Source: Sphingobium terrigena (GTDB lineage Bacteria; Pseudomonadota; Alphaproteobacteria; Sphingomonadales; Sphingomonadaceae). Taken from it: a DNA stretch of 64,000 nt. The notes under the pieces are model-generated. The model did no database searches. It saw nothing but the letters and a program-made list of their open reading frames with translations, and had not been told where the DNA came from. Shown piece after piece: positions 15,721 to 25,858 of the stretch. The stretch spans positions 62,001 through 126,000 of the forward strand of contig NZ_QVRA01000001.1 in NCBI RefSeq assembly GCF_003591655.1, given 5' to 3'. Numbering within the stretch: position 1 is the stretch's first letter; each line of letters starts with the position of its first letter. The position numbers were made by a program, and so were the translations under genes.

Positions 15721-16866
15721 ATGCACGCAAAAAATAGCATTTATTTGGCCCTGCTCACAGGCCTTGCAGGCTGCGCCACCCTGCCTTCGAGTGGCCCGAC
15801 CGGCGGGCAAATCGAAAAATCGGCCGTTGCGTTACAGGATGGCACTCCTATCCAGTTGGTCCAGATCAAGTCCGGGGCCGATGTTCCGGTACCAGTCAAC
15901 GCTCCATCGCCCTCGACGTTTCTGCCGGTTCTGGCGCCCACGCCGACCAACATGGTGGGGCCGGGCGATATATTGGACATCAACATTTATGAAGCGGGCG
16001 TCAGCCTGTTTTCGAGCGGTGCCACCGGCGGATCACTGTCCCAGGTCTCCACCATGCCTGGCGTGCAGGTGCAGAAACTGCCGCCGACGCGCGTCGACGA
16101 CCAGGGCAACATCACTATCCCCTATGCCGGGAAGATGCAGGTCGCGGGGCTGACGACCGCAGAGATTGAAGCGACGATCCGCAATTCGCTTAAGCGCCTT
16201 TCGCAAAATCCGCAGGTGTTGGTAACATTGAGCCAGGTGATCACCAACTCGATCATCGTGGGCGGTGAAGTGGCGAAGCCGGGACGCCTCGTACTACAGA
16301 CGAATCGCGAAAGCCTGTCCGACGTTATCGCTCTTGCTGGCGGGTATCGTGGGGATTCGAAGGACCTGATGGTCCGCATCCTGCGCGGTAATTCCAGTGC
16401 GGATATTCGCATAAACGATATGGTCGAAGATCCCACGCTCGACATTCGCATCCGCCCTGGCGACCGGCTGATGCTGGTGGACGATCCGCGGACCTACTCC
16501 ATTCTCGGCGCTTCGGGCCGGGTCGAACAGGCATCCTTCCGCCGCTCGTCGGTATCCCTGGCCGAAGCGGTCGCTACTGCCGGCGGCACCAATCCCAATC
16601 TTGGCAATCCTGCCGCGATCTTCCTGTTCCGCTACGTCAAGGATGCGGAGGGCAAGGAAGTGCCGATCGTCTATCATATCAACATGATGCAGACCGGCTC
16701 CTATTTCCTCGCTCAGAAATTCACGATGCAGGACAAGGACGTCCTCTATTTTGGCAATGCAGCAGCCAATCAGCCCAGCAAGCTGGTTCAACTCATCAGC
16801 CAGCTCTTCTCACCCGTGCTGAGCGTCACGAGCGCGGTTTCCGTGATTCAGAACAGCGGAAACTGA
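15721..16866 (+). CDS. Outer-membrane polysaccharide export lipoprotein (Wza/KpsD/BexD/CtrA family), 381 aa
   Basis: The N-terminus is a lipoprotein signal: a hydrophobic IYLALLTGLAG followed by a lipobox-like LAGC with Cys at residue 18. Then come the Poly_export domain (NMVGPGDILDINIYEAG, DDQGNITIPYAGKMQVAGLT, ATIRNSLKRLSQNPQVLVTL) and SLBB domains (VGGEVAKPGRLVL, VSLAEAVATAGGTNPN). The size matches BexD/CtrA and Wza. It forms the outer-membrane channel for the glycan exported by the divergent KpsMT/E genes. The ribosome site is weak (GAGAT), so translation may depend on the upstream peptide. It is followed after 32 nt by rmlC in the same direction. Confidence 0.9.
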   Translation: MHAKNSIYLALLTGLAGCATLPSSGPTGGQIEKSAVALQDGTPIQLVQIKSGADVPVPVNAPSPSTFLPVLAPTPTNMVGPGDILDINIYEAGVSLFSSGATGGSLSQVSTMPGVQVQKLPPTRVDDQGNITIPYAGKMQVAGLTTAEIEATIRNSLKRLSQNPQVLVTLSQVITNSIIVGGEVAKPGRLVLQTNRESLSDVIALAGGYRGDSKDLMVRILRGNSSADIRINDMVEDPTLDIRIRPGDRLMLVDDPRTYSILGASGRVEQASFRRSSVSLAEAVATAGGTNPNLGNPAAIFLFRYVKDAEGKEVPIVYHINMMQTGSYFLAQKFTMQDKDVLYFGNAAANQPSKLVQLISQLFSPVLSVTSAVSVIQNSGN

Positions 16867-16898
16867 TCAGAACCGGCTCGCGCTTTTTGAGAGATACT

Positions 16899-17465
16899 AT
16901 GGAAGTTCAGACCTACGCTATTGCAGGCGTCAAGCTTTTGATCCCTCGCCACATTGGCGACGATCGGGGCTATTTTGCGGAAACCTTCCGCGCCGATTTG
17001 TTCGCTGAGCAAATCGGCGAATATTCCTTCCTGCAGGACAACGAATCGCGCAGTGCCAAAGCAGGCACGATCCGCGGCCTGCATTTCCAGAGCGAGCCCT
17101 ATGCCCAGGGCAAGCTGGTTCGCTGTACTGCCGGTGCCCTGTTCGATGTCGCGATCGACATCCGCCAAGGGTCGCCCACATATGGCCAGTGGGTCGCCGA
17201 AACATTGACCCCCGACAATGGCAAGCAACTCTGGATCCCACCGGGATTCGCTCATGGCTTGTGCTCGCTCGAACCCGATACCGTCATCGCCTATAAAGTC
17301 ACGGGCAGCTATTACAGCGTCGAATGTGACAGGGGCATTGCCTGGAACGACCCGGCGATCGGTATCCAATGGCCCGATGCGGCCGACCCCGAAACCCTTT
17401 CGGCAAAGGATCGCAACCATCCGTTGTTGGCCGATCTTCCTGCCTATTTCAGCTGGAGCAACTAA
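16899..17465 (+). CDS. rmlC: dTDP-4-dehydrorhamnose 3,5-epimerase (188 aa)
   Basis: This is the third step of dTDP-L-rhamnose synthesis. Family motifs are GDDRGYFAETFRADLFAE at the N-terminus, FLQDNESRSAKAGTIRGLHF with the catalytic His, and the cupin strands GALFDVAIDIRQGSPTYGQW and WIPPGFAHGLCSLEPDT. ATG 16899 is preferred over an upstream TTG at 16887, and the length of 188 is normal. It opens an rmlCBDA operon with 3-nt or overlapping junctions. Confidence 0.95.
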   Translation: MEVQTYAIAGVKLLIPRHIGDDRGYFAETFRADLFAEQIGEYSFLQDNESRSAKAGTIRGLHFQSEPYAQGKLVRCTAGALFDVAIDIRQGSPTYGQWVAETLTPDNGKQLWIPPGFAHGLCSLEPDTVIAYKVTGSYYSVECDRGIAWNDPAIGIQWPDAADPETLSAKDRNHPLLADLPAYFSWSN

Positions 17466-17468
17466 TCC

Positions 17469-18530
17469 ATGCGTGTAATCGTCACCGGCGGCGCCGGTTT
17501 CATTGGCTCGGCCCTTGTCCGCTATCTGGTGCTGGAAAAGGGTTATAACGTCCTGACCATCGACGCACTGACCTATGCAGGTTGCGAAGCCTCTCTCAAG
17601 GAGGTCGAGGGCAAAAACACCCACCAGTTCCTGCACGCCAATATCTGCGATCGCGACGCGATGGATGCGGCGATCACCGGGTTCAAGCCCGACCGCATCA
17701 TGCATCTGGCCGCCGAAAGCCATGTCGACCGCTCGATCACCGGCGCGGCCGATTTCATCCAGACCAATGTCGTAGGCAGCTTCACCCTGCTGGAAGCCGC
17801 CCGCGCCTATTGGAACGGCCTCGACGCCGATGCCAAGGCTGCCTTCCGCTTCCTCCATGTCTCGACCGATGAAGTCTATGGTTCGCTGGGCGATGAAGGC
17901 CTGTTCGAGGAAACGACCCCCTACGATCCAAGCTCGCCCTATTCTGCGTCCAAGGCAGCGTCCGATCACCTCGCGAAAGCGTGGCAGCGTACCTACGGTC
18001 TGCCGGTGGTCGTGTCCAACTGCTCGAACAATTATGGGCCGTATCACTTCCCCGAAAAGCTGATCCCGCTGACCATCCTCAACGCGCTCGAAGGGCGCAA
18101 GCTGCCGGTTTATGGCAAGGGCGAGAATATCCGCGACTGGCTCTATGTCGATGATCATGCCCGCGCATTGGACATCATCATCGAAAAGGGCGAACCGGGC
18201 GAAACCTATAATGTCGGCGGCCGTAACGAGCGCAAGAATATCGACGTCGTGCTGCGCATCTGCGCCGTGCTGGACGAACTGGTGCCGACCGATACGCCGC
18301 GCGCCAATCTCATCGAATATGTCACCGATCGTCCGGGCCATGACGCCCGTTATGCGATCGATGCAACCAGGCTGGAGAATGAACTGGGCTGGCGCGCGCA
18401 GGAGAATTTCGACACCGGCATCGAAAAGACGGTGCGCTGGTATCTGGAAAACAAGTGGTGGTGGCAGCCGCTTCGCGAACAATATGACGGTCAGAGGCTC
18501 GGTCTGACCACGGCCAAGGTGCCTGCGTGA
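17469..18530 (+). CDS. rmlB: dTDP-glucose 4,6-dehydratase (353 aa)
   Basis: This is an extended short-chain dehydrogenase: nucleotide loop [15 protein letters not shown] at the N-terminus, [24 protein letters not shown] with the catalytic DE pair, and the [15 protein letters not shown]yr-x3-Lys motif, then [18 protein letters not shown]. It converts dTDP-glucose to the 4-keto-6-deoxy sugar. It begins 3 nt after rmlC and its stop overlaps the GTG of rmlD by 4 nt. Length and motifs are normal. Confidence 0.96.
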   Translation: MRVIVTGGAGFIGSALVRYLVLEKGYNVLTIDALTYAGCEASLKEVEGKNTHQFLHANICDRDAMDAAITGFKPDRIMHLAAESHVDRSITGAADFIQTNVVGSFTLLEAARAYWNGLDADAKAAFRFLHVSTDEVYGSLGDEGLFEETTPYDPSSPYSASKAASDHLAKAWQRTYGLPVVVSNCSNNYGPYHFPEKLIPLTILNALEGRKLPVYGKGENIRDWLYVDDHARALDIIIEKGEPGETYNVGGRNERKNIDVVLRICAVLDELVPTDTPRANLIEYVTDRPGHDARYAIDATRLENELGWRAQENFDTGIEKTVRWYLENKWWWQPLREQYDGQRLGLTTAKVPA

Positions 18531-19414
18531 AGATTGCCGTCACCGGGAGGACAGGCCAGGTCGTCACCAGCCTGATCGAACTGGGTACGGCCGCCGGGCA
18601 TGAAGTGATCGCAATCGGCCGCCCTGATCTCGACCTGGCCGACCCGGCGTCGGTCGCGCGGGCGCTGACGGCAGCAGCGCCCGACGCGATCGTGTCCGCC
18701 GCCGCCTATACCGCGGTGGACAAGGCTGAAAGCGAAAGCGATCTCGCTTTTGCGGTCAACGGCGCAGGGCCGGGCGCGGTGGCGCTGACGGCCAAGTCGC
18801 TTGGCGTACCGCTCATCCACCTCTCGACCGACTATGTGTTCGACGGGATGCTGGACCGGCCCTATGTGGAAAGCGATCCGACCGGTCCGACCGGCGTCTA
18901 TGGCGCGTCGAAGCTGGCAGGGGAAAAAGCGGTGCTGGACGGCCACGACAACAGCGCCGTCCTGCGCGTCGCCTGGGTCTACAGCCCGTTCAGCAGCAAT
19001 TTCGTCAAGACCATGTTGCGTCTGGCCGGCGACCGCGACGAAATCGGCGTAGTGAGCGACCAGGTCGGCAATCCGACCAGCGCGTTGGCGATCGCCGGCG
19101 GCATCTTCCAGGTAGCTACCAATATGGTCGCTGATGCTAGCCCGTCGTTTCGCGGCGTCTTTCACATGGCAGCGCAGGGCGAAGGCAGCTGGGCCGATTT
19201 CGCGCAGGCAATCTTTGCAGCATCGGCAGCGCGCGGCGGCCCGTCCGCATTGGTGCGGCCTATCGGCACGGCCGACTATCCCACGCCTGCCGCACGGCCT
19301 GCCAATTCGCGGCTCGACTGCGGCTTGATCGCCCGCATCCATGGGGTAACGCTACCGGACTGGCGCGGGTCGCTGGACGATGTGATGGATCGTCTGCAAC
19401 CGGCCAACAACTGA
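18527..19414 (+). CDS. rmlD: dTDP-4-dehydrorhamnose reductase (295 aa)
   Basis: This is the final NAD(P)H-dependent reduction to dTDP-L-rhamnose. It has the N-terminal [15 protein letters not shown] loop, [24 protein letters not shown] and [15 protein letters not shown] (Tyr-x3-Lys), which are RmlD hallmarks. The start is GTG 18527, overlapping the rmlB stop (GTGA), so translation is coupled. The length is typical. Confidence 0.95.
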   Translation: MKIAVTGRTGQVVTSLIELGTAAGHEVIAIGRPDLDLADPASVARALTAAAPDAIVSAAAYTAVDKAESESDLAFAVNGAGPGAVALTAKSLGVPLIHLSTDYVFDGMLDRPYVESDPTGPTGVYGASKLAGEKAVLDGHDNSAVLRVAWVYSPFSSNFVKTMLRLAGDRDEIGVVSDQVGNPTSALAIAGGIFQVATNMVADASPSFRGVFHMAAQGEGSWADFAQAIFAASAARGGPSALVRPIGTADYPTPAARPANSRLDCGLIARIHGVTLPDWRGSLDDVMDRLQPANN

Positions 19415-19430
19415 TTATCTGAGGGACCAT

Positions 19431-20306
19431 ATGAGCATGAAGGGTATCATTCTTGCCGGGGGCAGCGGAACGCGCCTCTATCCGATGACGCTGTCGACCT
19501 CAAAGCAGCTCATGCCAATCTATGACAAGCCGATGATCTATTATCCGCTCAGCACACTGATGCACGCAGGTATCAGGGAAGTGCTGATCATCTCCACCCC
19601 GCGGGATCTGCCTGCTTTCCAGTCGCTGCTGGGCGACGGTTCGGCCTGGGGCATGACCATCGACTATGCCGAGCAGCCCAGCCCGGACGGTCTGGCGCAG
19701 GCCTATATCATTGGTGCCGATTTCGTCGCGGGCCAACATTCCGCGCTAATTCTGGGCGACAATATCTATCATGGCCATGGCCTGCCCGAAATTCTCGCCA
19801 GCGCATCGTCGCGGACCAGCGGGGCGAGTGTGTTCGCCTATCATGTCAACGATCCCGAACGCTATGGCGTGGTGAGCTTCGACGATGCCATGAAAGCTGT
19901 CTCCATCGAGGAGAAGCCGGAAAATCCCCAATCCAACTGGGCCGTCACCGGCCTCTATTTCTATGACGAACAGGTCGTGGACATAGCCGCAAACCTCCAG
20001 CCTTCGCCCCGTGGCGAACTGGAGATTACCGACGTCAACCGCGTCTATCTCGAACGCGGCGAACTGAACGTGGAAATCATGGGCCGCGGCTATGCCTGGC
20101 TTGATACCGGCACGCCCGACAGCCTGCTCGACGCCGCCGATTTCGTTCGCGTCCTCGAAAAGCGCCAGGGTTTCAAGATCGCCAGTCCAGAAGAAATCGC
20201 TTATCGGCAAGGTTTTATCGACGGGCCACAACTGGAAAGGGCGATCGTCAAGCTCGGCAAATCCGATTATGGCCGCTATTTGCGGAACTTGTTGATCGAA
20301 CGCTGA
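19431..20306 (+). CDS. rmlA: Glucose-1-phosphate thymidylyltransferase (291 aa)
   Basis: The sequence opens with the nucleotidyltransferase signature [20 protein letters not shown] and [20 protein letters not shown]. It continues with [14 protein letters not shown] and [19 protein letters not shown], all conserved in RmlA. It makes dTDP-glucose, the entry to the rhamnose pathway; the order C-B-D-A puts this first enzyme last in the operon. It starts 16 nt after rmlD. Confidence 0.96.
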   Translation: MSMKGIILAGGSGTRLYPMTLSTSKQLMPIYDKPMIYYPLSTLMHAGIREVLIISTPRDLPAFQSLLGDGSAWGMTIDYAEQPSPDGLAQAYIIGADFVAGQHSALILGDNIYHGHGLPEILASASSRTSGASVFAYHVNDPERYGVVSFDDAMKAVSIEEKPENPQSNWAVTGLYFYDEQVVDIAANLQPSPRGELEITDVNRVYLERGELNVEIMGRGYAWLDTGTPDSLLDAADFVRVLEKRQGFKIASPEEIAYRQGFIDGPQLERAIVKLGKSDYGRYLRNLLIER

Positions 20307-20342
20307 GGTACCCGATTACCCCTTGGTTCCACAGAAACGGAT

Positions 20343-21176
20343 ATGACGGATATGGATGAGATGCAGATACAAAAGCTTTCTCCCCATTATGTCGAAAAGC
20401 CGTGGGGCCGGACAGACCTCCCATCACTCTTCGCTGCGGGCGCGGGCCGCCAGATCGGGGAAGTCTGGTTTGAAAGCCCCGATCGGCGCGACCTTCCACT
20501 GCTGGTCAAATATATCTTCACCAGCGAACGGCTGTCGATCCAGGTGCATCCCGACGACGTGCAGGCCGTGGCCAAGGGGCTGCCGCGCGGCAAGGAGGAA
20601 ATCTGGTATATCCTCGATTGTGAGCCGGGCGCGACCTTGGGTATCGGCCTGACGGCCCCCATGTCCCCCGACCAGTTCCGCACAGCGGCGCAGGACGGAT
20701 CGCTGGAACAATGGATCGACTGGAAGCCGGTGAAACCGGGCGACTGCTATTTCATTCCCGCTGGCACCGTCCATGCCATCGGCGCGGGCATCACGCTCGT
20801 TGAAATCCAGCAAAATGCGGATATCACCTATCGACTCTATGATTATGGCCGTCCCCGCGAACTGCATCTGGACGATGGTGCCGCCGTCAGCCGCCTCCAG
20901 CCCTATGGCCGCGCCCTGACCGAAGCGCCGCTGGGCAGCGAAGCCCGGCTGATCGCCGACAGCGAAGCGCCCTTCTCACTCGATCTGGTGCATTGGACGA
21001 CGGATCAAAGCCTCTCCCTGCCCGATGGCAAACTGCTATGGTTCACACCGCTGACTGGCGCAGGCACGGTCAATGGTCTCAGCTGGGAAAAGGGCGACTG
21101 CCTGCTGCTGGAGGGCGAGTGCATCTTCACCCTGACGGCAGGGCCGGTATCGGCCCTGCTCGCCATCCCGCGCTGA
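20343..21176 (+). CDS. manA: Mannose-6-phosphate isomerase, class I short form (277 aa)
   Basis: The enzyme interconverts fructose-6-phosphate and mannose-6-phosphate. The cupin metal site is visible: SIQVHPDDVQA and the EEIWYIL segment, then the late FIPAGTVHAIGAGITLVEIQ with its His and Glu, followed by NADITYRLYDYGR. At 277 residues it is the short bacterial form rather than the 390-residue enteric form. It is 36 nt downstream of rmlA and probably in the same transcript. It supplies mannose-6-phosphate to the two genes that follow on the opposite strand. Confidence 0.88.
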   Translation: MTDMDEMQIQKLSPHYVEKPWGRTDLPSLFAAGAGRQIGEVWFESPDRRDLPLLVKYIFTSERLSIQVHPDDVQAVAKGLPRGKEEIWYILDCEPGATLGIGLTAPMSPDQFRTAAQDGSLEQWIDWKPVKPGDCYFIPAGTVHAIGAGITLVEIQQNADITYRLYDYGRPRELHLDDGAAVSRLQPYGRALTEAPLGSEARLIADSEAPFSLDLVHWTTDQSLSLPDGKLLWFTPLTGAGTVNGLSWEKGDCLLLEGECIFTLTAGPVSALLAIPR

Positions 21177-21178
21177 AC

Positions 21179-21240
21179 CGGCCGATATATTGCCCGCCTC
21201 CGCCTGCGCGTAAAATGGGCAACCGGCCAATATCCGCAAG
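21179..21240. terminator. Inverted and direct repeats after manA, possible terminator
   Basis: Just past the manA stop, CCGGCC(G/A)ATAT occurs twice about 45 nt apart, and TTGCCC pairs with GGGCAA across an intervening 20 nt. The region lies between convergent manA and the phosphohexomutase gene, where a bidirectional terminator is expected. There is no clear T tract, so this is tentative. Confidence 0.3.
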
Positions 21241-21385
21241 CCCCTGATTGTAAAGGGAAATAGGATTATTCCGGCTACATCTGGAACGGAGCAGCCAAAA
21301 TAAATCGTTGATTTACCACGATTTGCTGTTGTGCAAACAGCCAGTCATTGTCCAGCTCACTGTCGGCTTTTCCGCTGATATCAGG

Positions 21386-22879
21386 TCAGACCACGATAGT
21401 GTAATCGCGAACCAGTTTCAGAGCCTGCTCGTTAAGGGTCGCGGCCCGCTGGACATTGTCGCTTTCGGTGTAGCAGCGCAGTTCCGGCGCATTGCCGCTG
21501 GGTCGTAAATGGATGATGTCGCCGCCAGTAAAATGGATGCGCAGTCCGTCGGTCCGGTCGATCCTGTCCGCTTCGCCCGCCAGCGCCCCGAACATATCCG
21601 TCAGCCGCGCCAATATCTCCGCCTCGCTCCCTTGCTCCAGATGCGCGATCAGCGCCTGGCTCTGGGCTGTTGGGTAATTCTCCAGCCGCTCGCTGAACGT
21701 ATAGCGCGCCGGCAATTGTGCCTGTAGCGCGGACAGAGTGACGCCCCGCCGGCGCGCATCGACCAGCACCGACAGGATCGGCAGCACTGCGTCGCGCGTC
21801 GGCAGCGCGGGCAGAATGCGTCCTTCCGCCTCGACCGGAGTGGCGATCAGGAAACCGCCATTGGCCTCATAGCCGCAAACGCTCCCCTGCCCTTCTGCGA
21901 CCAGCCCGTTCATCGCCTCGATCACGAAGGGCGATCCGATGCGGGTCCGCCGCACGGACCCAAACAGGCCCGACAGTTCGACCGCGCTGTTGCAACTGAC
22001 CGGCGTTGCAATCGCACCGATCCCCAGCGCTCGCGCGCTCAATATGCCCAGCACATCGCCGCGCATCCACAGGCCATGCTCATCAGCCAGCAAGGGCCGA
22101 TCGGAATCCCCGTCAGTGGACAGGATCGCGTCCAGCTTGAGCGCCGCCGACCATTCCTGCGCCAGCGCTTGGTCCTGAGGGCGAACCGCCTCGGTATCGA
22201 CGGGAATGAATCGGTCGGACCGGCCCAGTGACACTGCATCCCCGCCCAGCGCCTTGACCAGCGCAACCAATAAGTCGCGGCCGACGGCGGAATGTTCATA
22301 TATGCCCAGTTTCAGTCCGGCCAGCGCCTGCCCACCGAAGAAATCGACATAGCGCGCGATATAGGCGGTTGCGACATCCACCAGCGGCGCTGCGGGCTGC
22401 GCATCCTTCAGCATCCCGTCCCCATCGAACAGGTCAGGCAGGGACACGCTCTGGGTGCGAATGGCCAGTTCGTCGGGTTTCAGCACCTCCCCGTCGATGC
22501 GGTTGAATTTGATGCCGTTGCGGTCGTCGGGAATATGGCTGCCCGTCACCATCAGCGACGGGATGCCCCGCGCGAACCCGTAGGCTGCGACTGCGGGCGA
22601 CGGCACGAAACCGCAATAATCGACTTCCCCGCCCATATGCCGCACCGCCGCCGCGCAGGCCGCCATGATGCGAGGGCTGGAAGGACGCAGATCACCCGCG
22701 ATCGCCACATGGGTGCCGGGTGAGAACTGCCCGATATCGGCCAGATGCTGTAGGAAAGCACAGCTATAGGCGAAACAGACCCGGTCCGTCATGGCGCTGA
22801 CCAGCCCGCGCGCTCCACTGGTGCCGAACGCGACGCCGGACTGCGTCATCAGGTCGGCGATGGAGGCGGATTGCATCAT
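21386..22879 (-). CDS. Phosphohexomutase, probably phosphomannomutase (497 aa)
   Basis: This is an alpha-D-phosphohexomutase. The phosphoserine loop is TGSHIPDDRNGIKF, the metal loop is DGDSDRPLLADEHG, and the sugar-binding loop reads GYEANGGFLI. A C-terminal phosphate-binding stretch includes RPSGNAPELRCY. It would convert mannose-6-phosphate to mannose-1-phosphate, between manA and manC, and its position beside manC supports that. The protein is longer than most 450-residue homologues. A second paralogue with a different sugar loop (GGEMTGH) is at 60711. ATG 22879 or 22876 is preceded by GGAA. Specificity for glucose, mannose or glucosamine is not certain. Confidence 0.82.
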   Translation of the reverse strand: MMQSASIADLMTQSGVAFGTSGARGLVSAMTDRVCFAYSCAFLQHLADIGQFSPGTHVAIAGDLRPSSPRIMAACAAAVRHMGGEVDYCGFVPSPAVAAYGFARGIPSLMVTGSHIPDDRNGIKFNRIDGEVLKPDELAIRTQSVSLPDLFDGDGMLKDAQPAAPLVDVATAYIARYVDFFGGQALAGLKLGIYEHSAVGRDLLVALVKALGGDAVSLGRSDRFIPVDTEAVRPQDQALAQEWSAALKLDAILSTDGDSDRPLLADEHGLWMRGDVLGILSARALGIGAIATPVSCNSAVELSGLFGSVRRTRIGSPFVIEAMNGLVAEGQGSVCGYEANGGFLIATPVEAEGRILPALPTRDAVLPILSVLVDARRRGVTLSALQAQLPARYTFSERLENYPTAQSQALIAHLEQGSEAEILARLTDMFGALAGEADRIDRTDGLRIHFTGGDIIHLRPSGNAPELRCYTESDNVQRAATLNEQALKLVRDYTIVV

Positions 22880-22928
22880 ATATTTCCTTATGCCCGCATG
22901 TCTGCGCGGCCGTGCGATGGAAAGAAAA

Positions 22929-24014
22929 TCAGTGTGTGGTGGTAGCGGCCGTGAGGGACTTGAGCGCTTCAGTCACCTTGCGCACTTTCTGGGATTCGCC
23001 GCGCTTAAGGATCATGACATCGCCGTCCGACACGACGACGATCAGGTCGTCGACATCGACCAGCGTAACCCGCGGACCGTCGCTGTGAACAAGGCAATTT
23101 TGAGCACCCAGCAGCAGCGCTTCGCCCCGCACCGCATTGTTGGCCGCATCTCTGGCGCTGATGGCGTGCAGGGAATCCCAACTCCCCACATCCGACCAAC
23201 CCATGGCGACAGGGACGCAGGCGACATGCGCTTCGCGTTCCATGATCGCATAGTCGATCGAGTCCGAAGGACAGGCATGAAAGGCCATGGCTTCGGGAAA
23301 AACATGCGCGCCATCACGCCTGGCCTGCGTCATCGACGTCCGAACAGCCGCCAGCATATCCGGTTGATGCCGTCCCATGGCGGCCAGATAGGCGTCGGCG
23401 CGAAACAGGAAGATGCCTGCGTTCCAGACATGGTTGCCTTCTGCCAGCATCTTTTGCGCATTGGCGACATCGGGCTTTTCTACGAAGCGCACGACCTCAT
23501 GCACCGCCTCGCCGCAGGACTGGCCCATCTGGATATAGCCATAGCCGGTTTCCGGGCCGTCGGGGGTGATACCGAAGGTCACAAGCGACCCTTTGCCAAC
23601 CAGCGGCAAGGCGCGCGCGATAGCTGCGTGGAACGCGGGCAGATCGGCGATGACATGATCACTCGGCATCACCAACAGTGCATCATCAGCCTGCGCTTCT
23701 AGCGCAGCAAGCGCGATGGCGGGCGCGGTATTCCGGCCGATCGGTTCCAGAATGAGAAGATAATCTTCAATTCCGCTCTGTCGCAACTGGTCATCGATAA
23801 TGTCCGTATGTGCAGCGTTCGCCACCAGGATCGGACGGCCGATCGGTGCGGAGTCAAAACCTTCTAAGCGCATAGCTGTCAATTGAAGCATGGTCAGTTC
23901 GGCGGTCAACGGCAGCAATTGTTTGGGATGTTCCGGCTTGGAAACGGGCCAAAGCCGCGTACCCGATCCTCCAGACAAGATGACGGGAACAATATTCATG
24001 AGGTCGCTAGCCAT
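22929..24014 (-). CDS. manC: Mannose-1-phosphate guanylyltransferase (361 aa)
   Basis: The signature NIVPVILSGGSGTRLWPVSK followed by PKQLLPL identifies the GDP-mannose pyrophosphorylase family. It continues with MPSDHVIAD, ETGYGYIQMG, VEKPD and WNAGIFLFRADA. It lacks the C-terminal isomerase domain of bifunctional enzymes, consistent with a separate manA. It makes GDP-mannose, the donor for mannosyl or fucosyl residues. Start ATG 24014 has AGGCG 6 nt upstream; ATG 23999 is also possible. It is transcribed upstream of the phosphohexomutase, 49 nt apart. Confidence 0.92.
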   Translation of the reverse strand: MASDLMNIVPVILSGGSGTRLWPVSKPEHPKQLLPLTAELTMLQLTAMRLEGFDSAPIGRPILVANAAHTDIIDDQLRQSGIEDYLLILEPIGRNTAPAIALAALEAQADDALLVMPSDHVIADLPAFHAAIARALPLVGKGSLVTFGITPDGPETGYGYIQMGQSCGEAVHEVVRFVEKPDVANAQKMLAEGNHVWNAGIFLFRADAYLAAMGRHQPDMLAAVRTSMTQARRDGAHVFPEAMAFHACPSDSIDYAIMEREAHVACVPVAMGWSDVGSWDSLHAISARDAANNAVRGEALLLGAQNCLVHSDGPRVTLVDVDDLIVVVSDGDVMILKRGESQKVRKVTEALKSLTAATTTH

Positions 24015-24644
24015 GTTTCGCCTGAATTAATCAAAAGATATTGCTGCTTTGCAGGCTCATACCGCAACCTGCCTAAACGTCATGTGTGCAAAGTGAAAGC
24101 TTGCCAAGCCTTTAAAAGCTCCCACAGCAATGTGAAACAGCAGACTTTGTGATCCGGCCGCAACCTTTAGTCAACCATGACCGGGTCAAGAAACGCAAAG
24201 CTAGATTCGTTCACTCATAAGGCCGACCTTCTGACCATAGCGGCTCTCGCGGACCATCGGTAACCGGCCGTGTCGGCATGTAACGGGGCCGCGTGCCCGC
24301 TACATGATGAACAGTGCCATTGCTCGATTTTTAGCCTTCAGTTGCATGTCGGAATTGATATGAGCAGGCCCAAAATCCAATATACGCCTAAAATGCCAAT
24401 CGATGGAGGCACGAACATCGAAACAAAACGCAGCGATTATGTGATCAGTTCTTTGTGACATATAAATGAAAAGAAAGGAAAAAATTTGCGCTTGTGCTTC
24501 GCCCCGCGAACGGCTGTAAGCTGACGGCATCGGTCACAATGATGTGTAAACTCGGATGGCTTACATTCAGGTTTGCGTGAGAATCGGGTCCGCACCCTAA
24601 TGGCGCAAAATTCGCCACCACTGTCGCGTGATGCGGGGGAAAGA
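24015..24644. other. Intergenic region between divergent manC and ugd
   Basis: About 630 bp with no credible gene; the short open frames inside have non-protein composition and no ribosome sites. Base composition is lower in GC than the flanking genes, especially 24440-24490. It must hold the promoters for manC (leftward) and ugd (rightward), but I cannot mark -35 and -10 boxes with confidence. Confidence 0.5.
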
Positions 24645-25811
24645 ATGAAGATCGCAGTTTTCGGGATCGGCTATGTCGGGCTGTCCAATGCCGTCCTGCT
24701 GGCTCAGCATAATGAGGTTGTGGCTGTCGATATCACGGCCGAACGCGTCGACATGCTCAACGCGCGCAGATCGCCGATCATCGACGCCGAACTGGAAGAA
24801 TTTCTCGCAACCCGGCCGCTCAACCTTGTCGCCACGCTCGATCCGCAACAGGCTCTGACCGGCGCCGACTATGTGGTCGTTGCCACGCCGACCAATTATG
24901 ACGTCGGAAGCAACAAGTTCGACACATCCTCGGTAGAAGCCGTGATCCAGACCGCCAAGGTCATCAGCCCCGACGCAACGATCGTCATCAAATCGACCAT
25001 CCCCGTCGGTTTCGTAGAAGATGTCCGTCGGCGTCTGACGACCGATCAGGTCATTTTCAGCCCGGAATTTCTTCGCGAGGGGAAGGCATTACAGGATAAT
25101 CTCCACCCTTCCCGCATCATCGTGGGCGAGCGGTCGGAACGGGCGCGCATCTTCGCCGACCTGCTGTTGCAGGGCGCGATCAAGAAGGATGTCGACATCC
25201 TCTTCACCGATCCCAATGAGGCCGAGGCGATCAAGCTGTTCGCCAACACCTATCTCGCCATGCGGGTCGCCTTCTTCAACGAACTGGACAGCTATGCCAT
25301 CGCGCATGGCATGGACTCGCGCCAGATCATTGTCGGCGTCGGCCTCGATCCACGCATCGGCTCTCATTATAACAACCCCAGCTTCGGTTATGGCGGCTAT
25401 TGCCTGCCCAAGGACACCAAGCAGCTGCTAGCCAATTATTCCGAGGTTCCGCAAAATCTGATCCGCGCGATCGTCGACGCCAACCATACCCGCAAGGATT
25501 TCCTGGCCGACCAGATCATCGCCAAGGCACCGCAAAGGGTTGGCGTTTTCCGTCTGGTCATGAAGGCAGGATCCGACAATTTCCGCCAGTCGTCCATTCA
25601 GGGCATCATGAAGCGGATCAAGGCCAAGGGTATCGAAGTGGTGATCTACGAACCCGCCATGCAGGAGGAAGCATTTTTCGGATCGCGGGTGGTGCGCGAT
25701 CTCGCTGCCTTCAAACAGGAATGCGACATCATCATCGCCAACCGCATGACGTCGGATATCGAGGATGTATCGGACAAGATATTTACGCGCGACCTGTTCG
25801 GATCGGATTGA
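24645..25811 (+). CDS. ugd: UDP-glucose 6-dehydrogenase (388 aa)
   Basis: This NAD-dependent enzyme makes UDP-glucuronate. It has the N-terminal Rossmann loop [53 protein letters not shown] and the catalytic cysteine in [18 protein letters not shown] 24645 is preceded by GGGGGAAAG; the upstream frame to 24573 is not needed. At 388 residues it is the short form seen in many capsule loci. It stands alone, divergent from manC, and supplies uronic acid for the acidic polysaccharide. Confidence 0.94.
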   Translation: MKIAVFGIGYVGLSNAVLLAQHNEVVAVDITAERVDMLNARRSPIIDAELEEFLATRPLNLVATLDPQQALTGADYVVVATPTNYDVGSNKFDTSSVEAVIQTAKVISPDATIVIKSTIPVGFVEDVRRRLTTDQVIFSPEFLREGKALQDNLHPSRIIVGERSERARIFADLLLQGAIKKDVDILFTDPNEAEAIKLFANTYLAMRVAFFNELDSYAIAHGMDSRQIIVGVGLDPRIGSHYNNPSFGYGGYCLPKDTKQLLANYSEVPQNLIRAIVDANHTRKDFLADQIIAKAPQRVGVFRLVMKAGSDNFRQSSIQGIMKRIKAKGIEVVIYEPAMQEEAFFGSRVVRDLAAFKQECDIIIANRMTSDIEDVSDKIFTRDLFGSD

Positions 25812-25818
25812 GCGCAAG

Positions 25819-25858
25819 GCACCGCACTATAGTATAATTATATAGTTACTCCTGGTGC
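25819..25858. terminator. AT-rich inverted repeat between convergent genes
   Basis: GCACC (25819-25823) and ACTATA (25826-25831) pair with TATAGT (25841-25846) and GGTGC (25854-25858) around a short AT loop. It separates the ends of ugd and the convergent kinase-like gene, overlapping the latter's stop codon. It is a plausible two-way terminator; the lack of a long U tract lowers confidence. Confidence 0.45.

Noticed and set aside
16848..18482. Minus-strand open frame of 544 codons across rmlC and rmlB
   Set aside because: Shadow of two strongly supported genes; a long antisense frame is expected with high GC third positions.
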